DNA of 10,087 nucleotides from Planctomycetota bacterium (GTDB lineage Bacteria > Planctomycetota > SZUA-567 > H5-PLA8), in assembly GCA_025355035.1 (NCBI GenBank), contig JANXLS010000374.1, forward strand, positions 1 through 10,087. The letters run 5' to 3'. Positions 6,439 through 10,087 of this stretch are shown here, one piece after another. Every line of letters begins with the position of its first letter. Within the stretch, counting starts at the first letter, position 1. Made by a program: the position numbers and the translations under genes. The notes under the pieces were generated by a model. The model searched no databases. It was not told the origin of the DNA and worked only from the letters and a program-made list of their open reading frames with translations.

Positions 6439-7278
6439 CTACTTCAACTTTTTCATCACACCTTCGCCGACGTACTTGCTCCCAGTCGGGGCGGGACGAT
6501 GCAGTTTGTTCAGCGGGGCTTTGCTCATGTACAAACACGTTTCTGTTCCCAGCACCGGCAGCTTGATGGTCCACTGCGCCACGTATGGGAAAAGCGTTTC
6601 GAGCAACACGCGCGTCTTTGCTGCAATGCCGCGTTTGCGTTTGAATTTCGCTTTGATTTCCTTCGGCAGATCGTCTTCATAGAATTCGTACATTGCGTTC
6701 AGCATCATATCGTCTTCGTCGTCGGCGATCAGATTCACCCACACGCCGCCCGGCTTCAGTTTCTTAAACAGAGCTTGATAGAACGCATAGTAAAATTCGA
6801 CGGTCAGCGGTTTGGGTTGCTCCGTGAAGTTATCTTCGATGTCGTGAATAATGACATCGAACTTTTCTTTGGTGTTGATCATCCATTCCAGCGCGTCGCC
6901 GCAGACGACGTTCAAACGCGGGTCGCTCATCGATCCCTGCGTGATCGTTTTCCACTCCGGATTGTCCCTGCACAATTCGATGACGACAGGATCGAGCTCT
7001 ACCAGCGTCACTTTCTTGACGCCGGGAAAGCGCAGTACTTCCCGCGCAGACAAACCATCGCCGCCGCCGAGAATGACGACATTGGCGATCTTCTCCGCCA
7101 GCATCATCGGCAGCGTTGTGAATGCTTCGTGATAGAGCTGTTCTTCGGTCGTCTGCACCTGAGGATTGCCATTGAGGCGCAACATCAGTCCGCCTTTGTG
7201 CTTCAACAATTCGACGAGCTGATACGGACTGCGCTTGCTGAACAAAACGTTTTTCTTCGGTGCGGACGTTGCTTTCAC
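6439..7278 (-). CDS. speE: Spermidine synthase-like protein (polyamine aminopropyltransferase family)
   Basis: A 279-residue protein of the spermidine synthase fold, which in characterised members transfers aminopropyl from decarboxylated SAM to putrescine. Conserved elements are QTTEEQLYHE (42-51), the nucleotide motif GGGDG (71-75), TLVELDP (91-97), GDALEW (127-132) and the catalytic-region Asp146 and Asp149. It departs from E. coli SpeE in several places. About 20 N-terminal residues are missing, LDG becomes LNG before the QTT, the DCTDPIGP loop becomes DIEDNFTEQP, and the C terminus has a basic tail of about 25 residues ending KKLK. The polyamine pocket is therefore altered and the substrate uncertain. 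The start is a GTG at 7278 with AAAGGAG (7284-7290) five bases upstream, a strong site. It lies 23 bp downstream of glgA and probably shares its transcript. Confidence 0.75.
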   Translation of the reverse strand: MKATSAPKKNVLFSKRSPYQLVELLKHKGGLMLRLNGNPQVQTTEEQLYHEAFTTLPMMLAEKIANVVILGGGDGLSAREVLRFPGVKKVTLVELDPVVIELCRDNPEWKTITQGSMSDPRLNVVCGDALEWMINTKEKFDVIIHDIEDNFTEQPKPLTVEFYYAFYQALFKKLKPGGVWVNLIADDEDDMMLNAMYEFYEDDLPKEIKAKFKRKRGIAAKTRVLLETLFPYVAQWTIKLPVLGTETCLYMSKAPLNKLHRPAPTGSKYVGEGVMKKLK

Positions 7279-7301
7279 GAGGACTCCTTTGATGTTTCAT
7301 T

Positions 7302-8789
7302 TCAATTTGACGAACGGGTGACTTTGGCGCGCGTGGCCTTGAAGACCTCAACGTATTTTTTCGCGCTGACAGTCCACGTCCAATCCTGGACCATTCCTGT
7401 GCGCTGAATTTTATTCCACTTTGCCGGTTCGATCTTGAAAAGATGCAGCGCGCGGTCGAGCGCGGCGAGCATATCCCGCGCGCTATAGGTATCGAATTGA
7501 AATCCGGTCGCTGTCCCTGCCGCGATGCTTTCAGGCGTTGCGTCGATGACCGTATCCGCCAATCCGCCCACACGATGGACGATCGGCGGCGTGCCGTATT
7601 TCAGCGAATACAATTGATTCAACCCGCAGGGTTCGTAACGGCTCGGCATCAAATACATGTCGCTGCCGGCTTCGATCAGATGCGCGAGTTCGTTATCGAA
7701 CGCGAACGAGACAGCGACTTTTTCCGGATGCGATTGGCGAACGTTTTCGAGCATACGGTGAAATTCTTCACGACCCGTGCCGAGAATCACAAGCTGGATA
7801 TCGCGGCGCATCAGATCATCGAGCGAACTCGCGACGAGATCGAATCCTTTTTGTTCAAAGAGCCTGGCGATCATCCCAACAACCGCCGAGCCGTCATCAG
7901 GTAAACCGAGTCGCTTGCGCAAAGCAATTTTGCATTTCGCTTTGCCATCCAGATCGCTGGGAAGGTACGCCACGGGCAACAACGGATCGGTCGCCGGATC
8001 CCAGTCGTTTTCGTCGATGCCATTGACGATGCCGGTCAAATCTGTCGCACGGTCCTGCAACACGCCTTCGAGGCCAAAGCCGAATGCGCTCGTTTGAATT
8101 TCGCTCGCATAAGTCGGCGAAACGGTCGTCAGCGCATCGGAATAAATCAACGCGCCCTTCAGCAGATTCATCTTGCCGTGGAATTCCATTTCCTTCCAAT
8201 TGTAGTGCTTCCACGGCAGATTCAGGAGCGGCCAGTCCCAGTGCCAGAACAGGCCCTGGTAACCCATGTTGTGAATCGTAAAAATCGTCGCCGCACCAGA
8301 GAGCAGCGGATGCTTTGCGAACAAAAGTTTCAGATAAATCGGAATCAGAGCAGTCTGCCAATCGTGGCAATGCCAGACGTCGACGCTAAGCGCCAACGAT
8401 TGAACCGCGGCGAGACACGCGCGACTGAAGAGAACGTAGCGCTGACAACTGTCGTCGTAGTCACCTTTCGCGGTGCCGTACAATCCGTCGCGATCGTAAT
8501 ACTGTTCGCAGCCGATGAAGTATATTTGCGCTCGATCTTTCGCCGCGGCGGAGTTCGTCGACGCCGCGTGAAGCGTCCAGCCGATCGAATCGCTGCCGAC
8601 GGGAACAAAGCCCTGAGCGATCTGTCGGGCTTTGGGTTCGAGCTTTTTGACGCAACGGTAATACGGAGTGAAGACGAGAACGTTGTGGCCAAGTTTGGCC
8701 ATTTCGTGCGGGAGAGCGGCGGAGACATCGGCCAGTCCGCCGGACTTCGAATACGGCGCGACTTCAGAGGTGGCGTATACGATGTTCAT
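7302..8789 (-). CDS. glgA: Glycogen synthase GlgA
   Basis: A 495-residue GT5 glycogen synthase that extends alpha-1,4-glucan chains from ADP-glucose (some bacterial members use UDP-glucose). The N-terminal KSGGLADV loop (15-22) binds the nucleotide-sugar phosphates. VWHCHDWQTAL (138-148), TIHNMGYQG (171-179) and GIVNGID (253-259) are family signatures. In the C-terminal Rossmann domain, RLFEQKGFDL (309-318) carries the Arg/Lys pair, and SRYEPCGLNQ (383-392) contains the catalytic-site Glu386 (Glu377 in E. coli). Length is typical. The ATG is the natural family start (MNIVYATSEVAPYSKSGG), although no strong ribosome binding site precedes it. It lies 188 bp downstream of the GalT-like gene and 23 bp upstream of the spermidine-synthase-like gene. 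No glgC, glgB or glgP is present here. Confidence 0.95.
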   Translation of the reverse strand: MNIVYATSEVAPYSKSGGLADVSAALPHEMAKLGHNVLVFTPYYRCVKKLEPKARQIAQGFVPVGSDSIGWTLHAASTNSAAAKDRAQIYFIGCEQYYDRDGLYGTAKGDYDDSCQRYVLFSRACLAAVQSLALSVDVWHCHDWQTALIPIYLKLLFAKHPLLSGAATIFTIHNMGYQGLFWHWDWPLLNLPWKHYNWKEMEFHGKMNLLKGALIYSDALTTVSPTYASEIQTSAFGFGLEGVLQDRATDLTGIVNGIDENDWDPATDPLLPVAYLPSDLDGKAKCKIALRKRLGLPDDGSAVVGMIARLFEQKGFDLVASSLDDLMRRDIQLVILGTGREEFHRMLENVRQSHPEKVAVSFAFDNELAHLIEAGSDMYLMPSRYEPCGLNQLYSLKYGTPPIVHRVGGLADTVIDATPESIAAGTATGFQFDTYSARDMLAALDRALHLFKIEPAKWNKIQRTGMVQDWTWTVSAKKYVEVFKATRAKVTRSSN

Positions 8790-8900
8790 GTCAGAAACGA
8801 ATCCAAGGTCCGAAGTCCCGGGGCGAAACGATCGTGCATGGAACTCAATAACGTGTCATCGGCATTTTCGAGACGAATCGCGACGAGTATTTTTAGCGCA

Positions 8901-8915
8901 AAAGCGTTTCGCTTT
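8901..8915 (-). terminator. Weak hairpin between the GalT-like gene and glgA
   Basis: AAAGCG (8901-8906) and CGCTTT (8910-8915) form a 6-bp stem with a 3-base loop. Read leftward, an A/T-rich stretch lies a few bases beyond it. It could attenuate transcription from the GalT-like gene into glgA, but the stem is short and the tail is mostly A on the transcript, so this is tentative. Confidence 0.2.
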
Positions 8916-8944
8916 CCTCAGTCCAATGCTCTGGTCTCCATAAC

Positions 8945-8971
8945 CTTTGAACTTTGAACTTGAACGTTGAA
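8945..8971. repeat. Four imperfect heptamer repeats next to the GalT-like stop
   Basis: CTTTGAA, CTTTGAA, CTTGAA and CGTTGAA follow each other without gaps, ending seven bases from the GalT-like stop codon. The strict 7-bp period is broken once by a one-base deletion. Heptamer arrays of this type (TTTGAAC-like) occur between genes in some planctomycete and related genomes, as I remember. The function is unknown. Confidence 0.45.
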
Positions 8972-8977
8972 ACGCTT

Positions 8978-9982
8978 TTAAATCTTTACACCGCGCAGAA
9001 ACTCGGCGGCGTCTTCGGGCGGAACAGGATTGATGTAGAATCCCGTTCCCCATTCGAAGCCGGCTTGCCGTGTCAGGCGCGGAACGATTTCAATATGCCA
9101 ATGGAAATGCGCCAGATCGCCCGCGTGAAATGGCGCCGTGAAAATCATGTAATTGTAAGCGGTATTCTTCAGCCCCTTTTCGATCTTCGCCAGCGTTCGC
9201 TTGAGAATGTAGGCGAGTTCTTCGCACAACGGTTGCGTGAGACTCTCAAAATGAGCAGCGTGATTTTTCGGAACAATCCAGGTCTCGAACGGCGTGCGCG
9301 CTGCATAGGGTTCGAACGCGATGAACTGCCCGGAATCAAGGACGAGTCGACTTTTTTGTTCTAGCTCCTGCAATGCGATGTCGCACAGCAGGCAGCGCCC
9401 TCGGTACTCGTAGAAATTTTTGCACGCGCTGAGTTTTTCTTCAACGTGATGCGGCACGATCGGCGAGACGATCAACTGGCTGTGCGAATGATAGACGGTC
9501 GCTCCCGCGGCTCGGCCGACATTCTTGAAAAGCATTCCGTACTTCATGCGCTTGTCGCGGCTGAGGTCAACAAGGCGGTCGCGGTACATCCACAAAATGT
9601 CCTGAACGTGTTCGTCCTTGCTGCCGGTGAAACTCTGAGCACCCTCGGGCGTGTCGATGATGACCTCGTGCGCGCCGACACCTTTCATGCTGTCGTAAAT
9701 GCCTTCGCCGCGTTTTTCCAGCGCGCATTCGATCTGCAGCGCCGGATATTTGTTGGGAACCACGCGGATGTGCCAGCCGGGTTTGTTGGGAAATGTGCCC
9801 GGGCGGCGATACGAGGCGATTTCAGGCGGTGTCTTATCTTCATTTCCCGGCGCGAAGGGATCGAACACGGGTGGCTCGCTGGCTGCGTCGGAATCGAAAT
9901 CCGAAGGCCGCTTCGCTCGTTCTGCGGCGATGATGACCCAGCGTTGCGAAAGGGGATCTTTACGTAGCTCCGACGGTATCAC
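8978..9982 (-). CDS. galT: Galactose-1-phosphate uridylyltransferase family (GalT-like; possible ADP-glucose phosphorylase)
   Basis: A 334-residue HIT-superfamily nucleotidylyltransferase. The active-site motif HSHSQ (165-169) has catalytic His167, which carries the nucleotidyl group. N-terminal LRKDPLSQRWVIIAAERAKR and C-terminal GFEWGTGFYINPVPPEDAA are typical. Family members swap UMP between UDP-glucose and galactose-1-phosphate. The protein resembles Arabidopsis At5g18200, an ADP-glucose phosphorylase, about as well as GalT. The usual first zinc CPFC is DPFA here (Asp41, Ala44), so that site is broken; the second pair CLLC (Cys197, Cys200), with downstream histidines 241/244 and 294, is intact. 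With glgA next door, a role in nucleotide-glucose turnover is plausible. I chose the GTG at 9982 because GAGGAG (9994-9999) precedes it and homologues begin at this point. A GTG at 10006 would add eight residues. Confidence 0.85.
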   Translation of the reverse strand: MIPSELRKDPLSQRWVIIAAERAKRPSDFDSDAASEPPVFDPFAPGNEDKTPPEIASYRRPGTFPNKPGWHIRVVPNKYPALQIECALEKRGEGIYDSMKGVGAHEVIIDTPEGAQSFTGSKDEHVQDILWMYRDRLVDLSRDKRMKYGMLFKNVGRAAGATVYHSHSQLIVSPIVPHHVEEKLSACKNFYEYRGRCLLCDIALQELEQKSRLVLDSGQFIAFEPYAARTPFETWIVPKNHAAHFESLTQPLCEELAYILKRTLAKIEKGLKNTAYNYMIFTAPFHAGDLAHFHWHIEIVPRLTRQAGFEWGTGFYINPVPPEDAAEFLRGVKI

Positions 9983-9993
9983 GCGCGTGTCTG

Positions 9994-9999
9994 CTCCTC
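9994..9999 (-). promoter_or_regulatory. Shine-Dalgarno deciding the GalT-like start
   Basis: The complement reads GAGGAG, 11 bases before the GTG at 9982. It lies inside the alternative longer frame starting at 10006 and so favours the shorter protein. Confidence 0.4.
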
Positions 10000-10016
10000 G
10001 TTTCACTCAATCCAGA

Positions 10017-10022
10017 ATAATA
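10017..10022 (-). promoter_or_regulatory. Possible -10 element for the GalT-like gene
   Basis: The complement reads TATTAT (5 of 6 to TATAAT). A start of transcription near 10010 would leave a leader of about 28 bases before the GTG at 9982 and almost none before the GTG at 10006. No good -35 lies at the right distance, so the call rests on the -10 and its position. Confidence 0.25.
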
Positions 10023-10087
10023 TTCCAAACGTTATCGTCATCGCCGGGTTATTCAAACGAATTCGAGACTGAAGAGGCTTTTTGTGC

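Noticed and set aside
6499..7407. Long plus-strand open frame (302 codons)
   Set aside because: It is antisense to the spermidine-synthase-like gene and the glgA 3' end, rich in Arg, His, Gln and Phe as expected for a shadow frame, with no recognisable domain.
8094..8957. Plus-strand open frame of 287 codons
   Set aside because: It is antisense to glgA, which is an unmistakable gene, and its tail runs into the intergenic gap without any family signature.
1..10087. CRISPR array, tRNA genes, insertion sequence ends or a defence system
   Set aside because: No regularly spaced repeats, cloverleaf-like segments, terminal inverted repeats, transposase or nuclease motifs were seen on either strand; the gene content is mostly metabolic plus recO.

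Overview
The window is a compact bacterial chromosomal segment of moderate GC. Nine complete genes fill it almost entirely, and a tenth begins at the left edge. No tRNA, rRNA, insertion sequence, phage gene or CRISPR array is visible. The organism cannot be named from this sequence. A small zinc-ribbon/membrane protein, the intergenic 7-8 bp repeats and patchy Shine-Dalgarno use fit the Planctomycetota/Verrucomicrobiota group, with a planctomycete my weak preference. That is inference from remembered family resemblance.

Layout: a leftward gene starts near position 20 behind a consensus ribosome binding site. Diverging from it, a good sigma70-like promoter (136-164) leads into a rightward run of seven genes ending at 6435. 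First come a DUF1365 protein and a cyclopropane-synthase-like methyltransferase overlapping by 4 bp, then an NfsB-type nitroreductase. After a 161-bp gap with two GC-rich inverted repeats comes a B12-dependent acyl-CoA mutase split into a large and a small subunit, with an 80-residue zinc-ribbon membrane protein between them, and then recO. The rightward run meets a leftward run with only 3 bp between stop codons. Read from the right, the leftward run is a GalT-like nucleotidylyltransferase, glycogen synthase GlgA and a divergent spermidine-synthase-like protein.

Three themes stand out. (1) Membrane lipid modification: DUF1365 plus a methyltransferase whose bicarbonate-site residues differ from E. 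coli Cfa. (2) Branched or short-chain acyl-CoA metabolism: the mutase looks like methylmalonyl-CoA mutase overall, but its two substrate-selecting residues (Phe67, Gln185) match isobutyryl-CoA mutase. (3) Glycogen or nucleotide-sugar metabolism: GlgA beside a GalT-fold protein that resembles plant ADP-glucose phosphorylase and has lost one zinc-binding Cys pair.

I see no defence island or wholly new multi-gene system. The most testable points are the mutase specificity, the zinc-ribbon protein wedged inside the mutase operon, and the GalT-like/GlgA pairing.
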